Origin: CALHVX01 sp051027215
Lineage (GTDB): Bacteria > Pseudomonadota > Gammaproteobacteria > Pseudomonadales > Azotimanducaceae
DNA length: 7,235 bases
NCBI GenBank assembly: GCA_051027215.1
Contig: JBPCXR010000280.1
Coordinates: 1-7,235 of the forward strand
Reading direction: 5' to 3'
Shown here: positions 1-6,562 of the stretch, one piece after another
How the letters are laid out: each line of letters opens with the position of its first letter
Position numbering within the stretch: the first letter of the stretch is position 1
Translations under genes and position numbers: made by a program
Notes under the pieces: model-generated
What the model was told of the DNA's origin: nothing
Databases searched by the model: none
Seen by the model: the letters and a program-made list of their open reading frames with translations, nothing else

Positions 1-1079
1 CCGTTGATCCGAAACTCCTGGGAAAGCTGCTCAGCATCCGTCGTCAGATAGAAGTTAAAGAAATTTATCGGCGAGGCATCAGAATCTTCGATGTAATCTC
101 GCTCTACCGAGGAAAAATCGGTAATCGACGTGAAGGTGAAATTCTCAAAGTCCCACTTTATGGTCGCCGATGCACCATAAGTATCGAGCTCATTAAAGCC
201 GGGTGAGTCAAAGTCCCCAGCGTACACATCGTTGTCGGTATCGACATAGCCATTGAGCACGGGATTCGGTTGTCCGGGGGTCAATTGACCGCTGATCAGC
301 GAGCTAACGTTCTCGAAGAACCCAGTATCGATGTCCTGCTTTGAGCCTCGAAGGTTCAGGAGAATTTCGCCGTTGTCGCTCGGAGTGAAAAGCAGCTGTA
401 GGCGGGCGGCTTGATCGTTGGCATCGTTTAGGTCCTTGCCCGTAAAGCGGTTTTTGATGTAGCCATCACTTTCGTTGGTCGAGATGGAGAGCCGAGCTGC
501 CAAGTTATCGGTGATACCACCGCCAATTGCACCTTCAAACTTGATTTGGCTCCATTCACCGGCCGTGAGTTGCGCATAGCCATTGAGCTCATCGCTGGGC
601 TTGCGCGACACATAGTGCGCAAGACCGCCAGTCGCATTGCGGCCATAGAGCGTGCCCTGGGGGCCCCGCAATATCTCGACCCGGTCCATGTCGAACAACA
701 TAAAGCCCGCACCAGACATCTGACTGATATAGACCTCGTCCATGTACACGGCCACCGGGCTTTCGACGTTGGTGGTGAAGTCACTGTTCGCCACGCCACG
801 AATGGCAATCGCGTAGTTGGCTTCACCATTGGGCTGAATAGTGCTCACGCCCGGCGCCATGGCAGTCACCTGCTGCGCGTTGGTGAAGCCCAACGCCCGC
901 ATCTGCTCCCCGCTTACCGCAGAGATGGCAATGCCTACATCTTGAATGTTCTGTTCACGCTTTTGCGCAGTAACCACAATCTCCTCAATTACCGCGCCAT
1001 AAGCGGCTGGTGTGGTGCCCAGCAGTAACAACGCAAACGCCCATAGTACCCAGTTTCGCGCAGGGGTAGATTGGCTCAT
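1..1079 (-). CDS. TonB-dependent outer-membrane receptor, N-terminal part (cut by window edge)
   Basis: The minus-strand frame is open from an ATG at 1079 to the window edge, giving about 359 residues; the C-terminal part of the barrel lies outside. Residues 1-28 form a signal peptide with a hydrophobic run (VLWAFALLLL). A TonB box follows (EEIVVTA, about 32-38), then a plug domain with the typical run RGPQGTLYGRNATGG at about 138-152. Alternating, acidic, aromatic-rich strands typical of the barrel start after about residue 165. Family knowledge: such proteins import bulky substrates across the outer membrane using TonB energy. The substrate cannot be read from sequence. The gene lies 37 bp after the TetR gene on the same strand and has a good Shine-Dalgarno site, so co-transcription is likely. 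Its position beside an amine dehydrogenase cluster hints at uptake of an amine-containing compound, but that is inference. Confidence 0.93.
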   Translation of the reverse strand, partial: MSQSTPARNWVLWAFALLLLGTTPAAYGAVIEEIVVTAQKREQNIQDVGIAISAVSGEQMRALGFTNAQQVTAMAPGVSTIQPNGEANYAIAIRGVANSDFTTNVESPVAVYMDEVYISQMSGAGFMLFDMDRVEILRGPQGTLYGRNATGGLAHYVSRKPSDELNGYAQLTAGEWSQIKFEGAIGGGITDNLAARLSISTNESDGYIKNRFTGKDLNDANDQAARLQLLFTPSDNGEILLNLRGSKQDIDTGFFENVSSLISGQLTPGQPNPVLNGYVDTDNDVYAGDFDSPGFNELDTYGASATIKWDFENFTFTSITDFSSVERDYIEDSDASPINFFNFYLTTDAEQLSQEFRIN

Positions 1080-1085
1080 GGTCAG

Positions 1086-1091
1086 TCCCTC
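1086..1091 (-). promoter_or_regulatory. Ribosome binding site of the TonB-dependent receptor
   Basis: Read on the minus strand this is GAGGGA, six bases ahead of the ATG at 1079. It lies inside a longer purine run (AGAGAGAGGGA) and fixes the receptor start. Confidence 0.7.
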
Positions 1092-1116
1092 TCTCTATGT
1101 CCCTTGAGTGTTGAAC

Positions 1117-1794
1117 TCAGTTTTCCGCCCCGTTTACCAGGGCAATACAGTGCTCTACCAGCCGTGCTTTAACGGCGGGCAATCGACTTCGGTGGGTGCG
1201 GTCGTGCCCCACGAACATGGTATGGCCTTCAATCGAACATTGAATAATCAATGCCAGATCTTCAATTTGCTGCTGCGGCAAGTCTGTGCGCATAGCCGCA
1301 ATGATCTCTTCCATCACGCCGCGGTATTCGGCATACAGTGCAGCCATATGCGCCTTGGCTTGCTCATCACGGTTCGCTAGCACCCACAGCTCGGGAAAAA
1401 AGTGCGTGGTTTCGTAGGTGGCTAGATCTTCAATAACGTACTCTAAAACAGCACGCAATTGTTGCTCGGCATTGGTACCCGCGGCTTCTCGAAATTCTGC
1501 AAAGCGGATGAGGTAAGGTTCGATCACATAGCGCATCAAATCGCTAAGCAGTGCATCCTTATTCGGGTAGTAATAGGTTAGGTTGCCGACCGAGATGCCG
1601 ACTTCGCGGGCGAGGCGGCGCATGCTAAACGCCGCCATACCTTCTTCGATAAACAGCTGTTTTGCGGCCGCAAGAATGTTGGCCAGGCGTTCCCGGCCAG
1701 TGTTGTAACTCGCACGGCCTTGGGTCAGCTCATCGGCCGCGGAACCAGCGCCTTTGGCGCCCGCCGTCGCAACAGGTTGAGCCGAATCAGGCAT
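1117..1794 (-). CDS. TetR-family transcriptional regulator
   Basis: This 225-residue protein has the usual TetR layout. A helix-turn-helix DNA-binding domain spans about residues 36-84, including AAKQLFIEEG, MRRLAREVGIS and the recognition-helix end NLTYYYPNKDALL. A helical, poorly conserved ligand-binding and dimer domain follows. The first 30 or so residues are a low-complexity Ala/Gly-rich extension, so the true start could lie further in, but no better start codon with a Shine-Dalgarno site is visible. The base run before the ATG is also a poor ribosome site. The gene is divergent from the amine dehydrogenase genes and lies upstream of the TonB receptor. By family habit it probably represses one or both flanking transcripts and is released by a small ligand, perhaps an amine or its aldehyde product. 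The ligand is not identifiable here. Confidence 0.92.
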   Translation of the reverse strand: MPDSAQPVATAGAKGAGSAADELTQGRASYNTGRERLANILAAAKQLFIEEGMAAFSMRRLAREVGISVGNLTYYYPNKDALLSDLMRYVIEPYLIRFAEFREAAGTNAEQQLRAVLEYVIEDLATYETTHFFPELWVLANRDEQAKAHMAALYAEYRGVMEEIIAAMRTDLPQQQIEDLALIIQCSIEGHTMFVGHDRTHRSRLPAVKARLVEHCIALVNGAEN

Positions 1795-1820
1795 AGGTGG
1801 AACGCTCGGTAGCAGCGGGA

Positions 1821-1849
1821 TTGCTAATTTAGGTCAAGTGTACTATCTT
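1821..1849 (+). promoter_or_regulatory. Candidate promoter for the amine dehydrogenase genes
   Basis: A TTGCTA box at 1821-1826 and a TATCTT box at 1844-1849 are separated by 17 bases. Each matches the sigma-70 consensus at four of six positions. The pair sits 36 bases before the chosen heavy-chain start. It is a weak match found by eye and could need an activator. Confidence 0.3.
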
Positions 1850-1854
1850 CGCAA
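1826..1854 (-). promoter_or_regulatory. Candidate promoter for tetR and the receptor gene
   Basis: On the minus strand, TTGCGA (1854-1849) and TAAATT (1831-1826) are separated by 17 bases. Each matches the sigma-70 consensus at four of six positions. It overlaps the plus-strand candidate promoter almost completely, so a single bound regulator could affect both directions. The call is from visual inspection only. Confidence 0.3.
1838..1850 (+). promoter_or_regulatory. Leader element shared with the second heavy-chain gene (copy 1)
   Basis: GTGTACTATCTTC lies 48 bases before the heavy chain 1 start. It recurs at 5312-5325 with one inserted T, 46 bases before the heavy chain 2 start. It may be an operator, part of a promoter, or a remnant of the duplication that produced the second gene pair. 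The GTG at its first bases is also an in-frame possible start of heavy chain 1. Confidence 0.45.
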
Positions 1855-1875
1855 GGGTTTCATGTACATCAGGAT

Positions 1876-1880
1876 GGGGA
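1876..1880 (+). promoter_or_regulatory. Ribosome binding site deciding the start of heavy chain 1
   Basis: GGGGA lies five bases before the ATG at 1886. The upstream in-frame candidates GTG 1838, ATG 1862 and ATG 1874 have no comparable site at proper spacing. Confidence 0.6.
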
Positions 1881-1885
1881 TCGTC

Positions 1886-3079
1886 ATGAACCAATCTACA
1901 GAGGCTACGACATTTAGCCGGCGGTGCATCAGGCGCAGGTTTGCGTTTAGCCTATTGGCAGCACTCATATTCGCACCACTTGGTTATGCCGAGTTTGTGC
2001 CGGAAGCCATGGGCAACGTTCGCACGCTTCCCAAGATTTACCCAGACCACTGGTTAATGGTGCACGACGCCTCCTTCTTTCACATGTCAGAGGGCGAGGT
2101 TGTGGTCGTTGATCCACTCGCAGAGACCGTCGGCGAACAGTACAAAGGCATGATCACCGCGAGCCTGATCGCCGACTACGCCTTCAGCAAAGGTCGTAAT
2201 GAACATTACGTCGCCGAAACCTTCTACAGTCGCGGCGGTCGTGGCGGTGAACGCACAGACGTAGTAACCATCTACGATACCGAGAATCTGGCGGTACAAG
2301 ACGAAATCGTGATTCCGCCGAAACGCCTAAGTGGTATGCCAAAAACCATCGACGCAGCCTTAGTCGCCGACGATCGTTTTCTGCTCATCTACAATTTCAC
2401 CCCCTCACAAAGCGTCAGCGTCGTAGACCTAGAGCAGAGAAAATTTGTTGGGGAAGTATCCACTGCTGGCTGCGGTTTCGTTATTCCCACGGCGAAGCGC
2501 AGCTTCTCGTCGATCTGTGCAGACGGTGCACTGTTGACCACACACCTGGATAAAGACGGTCAAGCCAGCGGCTCCGAACGTAGCAATTCGTTTTTTGACG
2601 CCGAAACCGATCCGGTGTTCGAAGCCATGGCTCGTGTTGGCCCCATGGCCTACTTCCCCACCTTCAAAGGACAAGTACTGCCGCTGGACCTAGGTGGCAA
2701 GCAGCCGCGCGCCAAAAAAATGTGGTGGCTAACGGAAAAAGACCAACGAGACTGGCGCCCCGGCGGAATGAATCCGGTTGCGACAGATGCCGAAAACCAC
2801 GGCTACTTCCTGATGCACCCAGAAGGCACGGAGGGGACTCACAAAAACGGCGGTAGCGAAGTTTGGGTGTACAACCTCGCCAAGCAGAAACGGCTGGCAC
2901 GATTGCCGCTACAGAATTGGGGTCTGTCGATTAGCACAACCGGTAGCGGTAAGCAGCGTTTGCTAATCGTTACTAATGCGGAAATGCAGGTGGATGTTTA
3001 CCAATTGCCCAGCGGTGATTACCTACGCAGCCTGGCAGTCGAAACAGCCACGCCTTTCCTCACCTATGGCGCCCAGTAG
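1886..3079 (+). CDS. aauB: Aromatic-amine-dehydrogenase-type heavy chain (beta-propeller), copy 1
   Basis: This 397-residue large subunit belongs to the TTQ-dependent amine dehydrogenase family, a periplasmic seven-bladed beta-propeller that holds the catalytic light chain and shapes the substrate channel. A leader with arginines (SRRCIRRRFAF) and a hydrophobic run ends near GYA, so export is clear; whether by Sec or Tat is uncertain. Family landmarks include RGGERTDVVTIYD, the IPPKR segment, VSVVDLE, WRPGGMNPVA, MHPEGTEGTHK and a C-terminal SGDYLRSL. Cys196 and Cys211 correspond to the conserved heavy-chain disulfide. Similarity to the Alcaligenes aromatic amine dehydrogenase looks greater than to methylamine dehydrogenase, judged from memory. 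The start at 1886 is chosen over GTG 1838 because of its ribosome site. It is the first gene of a compact operon, and the next gene begins within a few bases of its stop. Confidence 0.9.
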   Translation: MNQSTEATTFSRRCIRRRFAFSLLAALIFAPLGYAEFVPEAMGNVRTLPKIYPDHWLMVHDASFFHMSEGEVVVVDPLAETVGEQYKGMITASLIADYAFSKGRNEHYVAETFYSRGGRGGERTDVVTIYDTENLAVQDEIVIPPKRLSGMPKTIDAALVADDRFLLIYNFTPSQSVSVVDLEQRKFVGEVSTAGCGFVIPTAKRSFSSICADGALLTTHLDKDGQASGSERSNSFFDAETDPVFEAMARVGPMAYFPTFKGQVLPLDLGGKQPRAKKMWWLTEKDQRDWRPGGMNPVATDAENHGYFLMHPEGTEGTHKNGGSEVWVYNLAKQKRLARLPLQNWGLSISTTGSGKQRLLIVTNAEMQVDVYQLPSGDYLRSLAVETATPFLTYGAQ

Positions 3080-3085
3080 TTGGCT

Positions 3086-3661
3086 ATGCTGAGCACGTTG
3101 TACATTGGCGGCTGCTGGCTACTTGCCGGCGTCTTTGCCGGTGCCCTAGCGCACAAGCTGCGTCATCGGCTGCGCTATCGCGCAGCGCTAGCGGCGTATC
3201 GCCTGGTACCAAAACCTGCGGTCGCTTTCATCGCCACCTTGTTGACGGCACTTGAGCTCACGATCGTGGCGCTGCTGTTACTTTTACAACCTTTGGGTAC
3301 GCTATTAGCAGCAGTGGTGCTGAGTCTTTATGCTGGCGCAATCGCCATAAACCTTTTACGGGGGCACCGACAGATCGATTGTGGCTGCGGCGACGAACCC
3401 ACCCCGCTTAGCGGCTGGCTACTGCTGCGCAATGGCGTGCTAATCGTCCTCGCACTCTGGCTCAGTTGGCCGGGAGCAGGTCTAGTGCAAGGGTTCGCGC
3501 TCGCGTTACCGAACATTCTTCTGGCCCTGGCATTCTGCGGCGTGAGCCTAGGCATCTACGCCAGCGTTAATCAACTGCTGGCCAATCGTGGACGCTACGA
3601 ACGGCTTTGGCTAGCGGCTGACGCTGACAGCAGCGTTGCAATAACCGGATTCCGTGAATGA
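3086..3661 (+). CDS. mauE: MauE-type membrane protein for amine dehydrogenase maturation
   Basis: This 191-residue, strongly hydrophobic protein has four to five predicted membrane segments. It fits the MauE family in length, position and the conserved loop RQIDCGCGDEPTPLSGW (the Cys-Gly-Cys pair is at residues 99 and 101), followed by LLLRNG. Family knowledge: MauE is needed together with MauD for stable, correctly folded light chain in the periplasm, probably through disulfide chemistry; this Cys pair is the likely redox site. A TTG at 3080, directly after the heavy-chain stop, is an alternative start adding two residues. ATG 3086 is preferred, although neither has a good ribosome site, so translation is probably coupled to the heavy chain. 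The stop overlaps the start of mauD (ATGA). Only one mauE is seen for two light chains. Confidence 0.9.
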   Translation: MLSTLYIGGCWLLAGVFAGALAHKLRHRLRYRAALAAYRLVPKPAVAFIATLLTALELTIVALLLLLQPLGTLLAAVVLSLYAGAIAINLLRGHRQIDCGCGDEPTPLSGWLLLRNGVLIVLALWLSWPGAGLVQGFALALPNILLALAFCGVSLGIYASVNQLLANRGRYERLWLAADADSSVAITGFRE

Positions 3662-4305
3662 ACGAACTACTCATTGCCGCCGTGATTATCCTTTGGATTC
3701 TGGTGTTGGTGCTTGCCGCCGTGGTTTTCGCGCTGACCCGCCAAGTAGGTATTCTTTACGAGCGAGTCGCACCGGCCGGTGCACTTATGGTCAACCAACA
3801 GCTGAAGGCTGGCGACCCTGCGCCGACCATCACCATCGAAACGCTAACCGGTGCAAAACGCACGTTGGGGCAAACTACCAGCACAGCTCAGCTGCTGTTT
3901 TTTCTCGCTCCAGATTGCCCCATCTGCAAAAGCCTGCTTCCCATATTGAAGTCGCTGCAACGTGCCGAACACGGCGTTGAGATCCTGCTACTCAGCGACG
4001 GCGAAGACACCCAGCCACATCGCGATATGGTCGCAGCAGAATCACTGGAACAGTTCGACTACGGACTCTCGGAACTTGCTGGGCGCCAATACGGCGTCAG
4101 CAAACTGCCCTACGCTGTACTAATCGATGGGCAGAATCGCATTGCATCGCTTGGAATCGTCAATTCTCGAGAACATCTCGAAAGTCTATTCGAGGCACAG
4201 CGCTTAGGCGTTGCTTCGATACAAGACTATTTGGGCAGCAAACAAACGCCCGAGCCTCTGTTTCACGATGCTACCGCGCCAGCCACCGATCAACGAGGCC
4301 ACTAA
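3658..4305 (+). CDS. mauD: MauD-type thioredoxin-like protein for light-chain disulfide formation
   Basis: This 215-residue protein has an N-terminal membrane anchor (about residues 3-27) followed by a periplasmic thioredoxin/AhpC-like domain. The active site is C87-P-I-C90 within FFLAPDCPIC, and a cis-proline-type segment SKLPYAVLID comes later. Length and architecture match MauD. Family knowledge: MauD is required for the light chain of methylamine and aromatic amine dehydrogenases, which carries six or seven disulfides, and probably acts as a disulfide isomerase or oxidase. The ATG overlaps the mauE stop by four bases (ATGA), and light chain 1 begins two bases after its stop, so expression is tightly coupled. 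Residues from about 195 on are a variable tail without recognisable motifs. It presumably also serves the second light chain at 6563, since no second copy is visible. Confidence 0.93.
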   Translation: MNELLIAAVIILWILVLVLAAVVFALTRQVGILYERVAPAGALMVNQQLKAGDPAPTITIETLTGAKRTLGQTTSTAQLLFFLAPDCPICKSLLPILKSLQRAEHGVEILLLSDGEDTQPHRDMVAAESLEQFDYGLSELAGRQYGVSKLPYAVLIDGQNRIASLGIVNSREHLESLFEAQRLGVASIQDYLGSKQTPEPLFHDATAPATDQRGH

Positions 4306-4307
4306 CC

Positions 4308-4850
4308 ATGCAGCGCCAAAATCAGGAGAAACCGTTATTTGATCGTGCTACCGAAGCTTTGACCAGAGCGGTCGCCAAGCGCACTTCACGGCGCGGCTGG
4401 CTCGGATTGCTCGGCGGTACCGTCGTCGGCGCAGCTTCCGTCCCACTGTTACCCGTGGCCAGGGCAGCCGAACCGACACAGCCGCAGCGCGCCCAGATTC
4501 CGGAGAGTGGCGATGCGCAGTCCTGTGACTACTGGCGCTACTGCGCTATCGATGGGTTCCTCTGCAGTTGCTGCGGCGGTAGCGTAAATACTTGCCCGCC
4601 AGGCACAGAAATGTCGCCAATCACCTGGATCGGCACCTGTGAAAACCCGCTTGATGGTAAAAAGTACGTGATTTCTTACAACGATTGCTGCGGCAAGTCT
4701 GGTTGCGGCAACTGCCTGTGCAACCGCAATGAAGGCGATCGACCCATGTACAATCCACCCAAGAGCAATGACCTAAATTGGTGTCTAGGTACTCAGAGCA
4801 TTATCTACAATTGCTCAACCGCCATCGTCATTGGCTTGGCAGTGGAATGA
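4308..4850 (+). CDS. aauA: Aromatic-amine-dehydrogenase-type light chain (TTQ subunit), copy 1
   Basis: This 180-residue catalytic subunit has a long twin-arginine leader (TSRRGWLGLLGG, residues 26-37), with likely cleavage after PVARA at residue 53. The mature part starts its conserved core at CDYWRYCAIDG. Trp107 (in SPITWIGTC) and Trp158 (in DLNWCLGT) sit 51 residues apart, exactly as the TTQ pair Trp57/Trp108 of methylamine dehydrogenase and Trp109/Trp160 of aromatic amine dehydrogenase. Asp82 and Asp126 match the conserved aspartates used in TTQ formation and catalysis. Fourteen mature cysteines are present, the count I recall for aromatic amine dehydrogenase, against 12 in methylamine dehydrogenase. 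The motif FLCSCCGG also favours the aromatic type. Position 170, threonine in known family members, is serine. A GAGG ribosome site lies nine bases before the ATG. The stop overlaps the cytochrome start. Confidence 0.94.
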   Translation: MQRQNQEKPLFDRATEALTRAVAKRTSRRGWLGLLGGTVVGAASVPLLPVARAAEPTQPQRAQIPESGDAQSCDYWRYCAIDGFLCSCCGGSVNTCPPGTEMSPITWIGTCENPLDGKKYVISYNDCCGKSGCGNCLCNRNEGDRPMYNPPKSNDLNWCLGTQSIIYNCSTAIVIGLAVE

Positions 4851-5308
4851 TCCAGCGGGGCCTGTATTCCCATGGCCTGTTACTCAGTGTGCTCTGGGTT
4901 GCTATCGCAGCGACCGCAACTGCCGAGACTTTTCCTGGGGTTGAAAACGCCCAGCGCGCTCGAGTGAACTACATGCTCAACTGCCAAGGCTGTCATGGTG
5001 CCCACGGCACCGCAGCGGCGGGCGCCGACGTCCCAGCTATGCAAAACTACGTGGGGCATTTTCTCGGTGTCGAAGGCGGCCGCGCGTTCATCGTGCAGGT
5101 GCCGGGCTCAGCGAACGCCGCACTTAGCGATGCTGCTTTGGCAGAACTCTTGAACTGGATGTTGCCAACGCTCTCTGGGCCACAGCTTCCCATAGACTTT
5201 CGCCCCTATAGCAAAGCCGAAGTTGCCGAGCTGCGAGCCTCACCGCTCAAGAACGTTGCACAGGAACGAGCCAGACTCGTGCAATTGATCGAAGCGCCTA
5301 GCCGCTAA
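4847..5308 (+). CDS. Small periplasmic mono-haem cytochrome c (aau orf-2 position)
   Basis: This 153-residue protein has a signal peptide (hydrophobic run GLLLSVLWVAIAA, likely cleavage after TATA at residue 26). It has one haem c attachment motif, C46-Q-G-C49-H50. His50 is the proximal ligand; Met65, His71 and Met105 are visible candidates for the distal ligand, but I cannot choose between them. Further on it has the run ALSDAALAELLNWM common in small c-type cytochromes. The ATG overlaps the light chain 1 stop (ATGA); a longer frame from 4778 lacks a leader and is rejected. From memory, the Alcaligenes faecalis aau cluster has a predicted small mono-haem cytochrome (orf-2) at the same place after aauA. 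Roles considered are electron acceptor from the dehydrogenase or helper in TTQ formation. It is not MauG, which has two haem motifs and is much longer. Confidence 0.88.
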   Translation: MIQRGLYSHGLLLSVLWVAIAATATAETFPGVENAQRARVNYMLNCQGCHGAHGTAAAGADVPAMQNYVGHFLGVEGGRAFIVQVPGSANAALSDAALAELLNWMLPTLSGPQLPIDFRPYSKAEVAELRASPLKNVAQERARLVQLIEAPSR

Positions 5309-5311
5309 CGG

Positions 5312-5325
5312 GTGTACTATTCTTC
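5312..5325 (+). promoter_or_regulatory. Leader element shared with the first heavy-chain gene (copy 2)
   Basis: GTGTACTATTCTTC lies four bases after the cytochrome stop and 46 bases before the heavy chain 2 start. It matches 1838-1850 apart from one extra T. No convincing -35 box precedes it, so an internal promoter is possible but not shown; it could equally be an operator or a duplication remnant. Confidence 0.45.
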
Positions 5326-5344
5326 CACATTGCGAGCTTATGAA

Positions 5345-5350
5345 AGGGGA
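5345..5350 (+). promoter_or_regulatory. Ribosome binding site deciding the start of heavy chain 2
   Basis: AGGGGA lies seven bases before the ATG at 5358. The in-frame ATG at 5340 has no ribosome site ahead of it and would place this site inside the coding region. Confidence 0.65.
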
Positions 5351-5357
5351 CATCAGC

Positions 5358-6551
5358 ATGCTTAAGCGGATTGGCGCAGCTCGAGGGCTTGGGTGTGTGA
5401 CTGCCCTGTTGATTTCCCTGATCGCGATGACATCGAGCGCCGACAACCACGCCATAGACAACACATTTACGGAGCCCTTGCCAGCTGAACCAATCCCGGC
5501 CGTTGAAAAGCTACGTACACCCTACCCGCTCAGTTACGCAATCGTTCATGACTTTGCCTTCGGCAGTCTGATCGACAGCAGTTTTTCCCTCGTCGATACC
5601 AAGCGTCGCACATTCAAAGGCATGCTCTCTGCAGGTAACTTCGCCACGCTCGATCTGTCCATGCAACGCCAAGAGTTCTACGTCGGTGAAACCTATTTCA
5701 GTCGGGGCACACGAGGCGAGCGCAGCGACTTGGTAACGGTCTACGACATGCAGAACCTTGATCGAATCGCAGAGATCGAGCTGCCGAAGAAACGCGCTGG
5801 CATCGTCGTCAACAAGGGCGCCACGGCTATCAGCGCAAGCGAGCGCTTCATGCTGGTCTTCAACTTGAATCCTGGCACATCGGTGAGCGTGGTGGACTTA
5901 GAGAGCCGATCCTTCGTGGGTGAGGTCGCGACCCATGGTTGCGCCTTGGTGTACCCAACTCGCGAGCACGATTTCTTCATGCTCTGCGGAGATGGATCTC
6001 TACTCTCGATACAGTTAGATGACAAAGGTGCAGAGCGCTCGCGCAAACGCAGCAAAAAGTTCATCGACATCGACCAAGATCCGCTATCAGAGAAGTCCAG
6101 CAAGGTCGGCGAGCAGTGGCATTTCGTCAGCTTCCTCGGCGACGTGCAACCTATCAGCTACAACCGTCGCGGGGTACAAATCGATCGTCGCTGGTCGTTA
6201 ACGAACGACGCCGAGCGTGCGGCGAACTGGCGACCGGCCGGTTGGCATTGGACTGCGGGTCACCCTAGCGAGCGTCTATGGGTGGGCATGACGCCTGATG
6301 GCTACGACGGCAGTCACAAAGATCCGGCAAAAGAAGTTTGGTTATTCGACACAAAGAAAAAGCAGCGGCTGGCGCAGTTCGAGCTCAAGACCCCTGCGCT
6401 CAGCATCGATGTGACCCTTGAGGCGGATCCACGGCTCCTGGTCGTAAACGCCGAAGGCGCGCTAGACGTGTACGATGCTAAATCCGGAGAGTATCTCCGC
6501 AGCATCTATGATCTGGGTGCGTCGCCATACCAAGTTCACCGGATGCAGTAG
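5358..6551 (+). CDS. aauB: Aromatic-amine-dehydrogenase-type heavy chain (beta-propeller), copy 2
   Basis: This second large subunit is also 397 residues from the chosen start. A Sec-type signal peptide (hydrophobic run VTALLISLIAM, likely cleavage near SSA) precedes a propeller with the same landmarks as copy 1: RGERSDLVTVYD, VSVVDLE, FVGEV, NWRPAG, DGSHKDPAKEVW, KKKQRLAQF and SGEYLRSI. The conserved disulfide pair is Cys195 and Cys210. By eye it is roughly 40% identical to copy 1, so the duplication is old or the copy was acquired separately. The substrate-channel loop after the first strand reads DFAFGSL here and DASFFHM in copy 1, which may change amine preference. It is followed 11 bases later by its own light chain. 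It lacks its own mauE and mauD, so it probably relies on those upstream. Confidence 0.9.
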   Translation: MLKRIGAARGLGCVTALLISLIAMTSSADNHAIDNTFTEPLPAEPIPAVEKLRTPYPLSYAIVHDFAFGSLIDSSFSLVDTKRRTFKGMLSAGNFATLDLSMQRQEFYVGETYFSRGTRGERSDLVTVYDMQNLDRIAEIELPKKRAGIVVNKGATAISASERFMLVFNLNPGTSVSVVDLESRSFVGEVATHGCALVYPTREHDFFMLCGDGSLLSIQLDDKGAERSRKRSKKFIDIDQDPLSEKSSKVGEQWHFVSFLGDVQPISYNRRGVQIDRRWSLTNDAERAANWRPAGWHWTAGHPSERLWVGMTPDGYDGSHKDPAKEVWLFDTKKKQRLAQFELKTPALSIDVTLEADPRLLVVNAEGALDVYDAKSGEYLRSIYDLGASPYQVHRMQ

Positions 6552-6562
6552 GGAGAAGCGTC

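Noticed and set aside
546..1028. Plus-strand open frame of 160 codons
   Set aside because: It lies antisense within the TonB-dependent receptor, whose minus-strand reading has a signal peptide, TonB box and plug motif; the plus-strand product shows no family features.
1838..1885. GTG at 1838 or ATG at 1862 or 1874 as start of heavy chain 1
   Set aside because: They lack a well-spaced ribosome site and add residues before the leader; ATG 1886 has GGGGA at five bases.
3654..3980. Plus-strand open frame of 108 codons overlapping mauD
   Set aside because: It is a shifted shadow of mauD; the mauD frame has the membrane anchor and the CPIC active site.
4778..4846. Upstream extension of the cytochrome gene
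   Set aside because: It would put 23 residues before the signal peptide and overlap the light chain 1 coding region; the ATG at 4847 gives the usual ATGA overlap and a clean leader.
5340..5357. ATG at 5340 as start of heavy chain 2
   Set aside because: There is no ribosome site before it, and the good site at 5345-5350 would be inside the gene.
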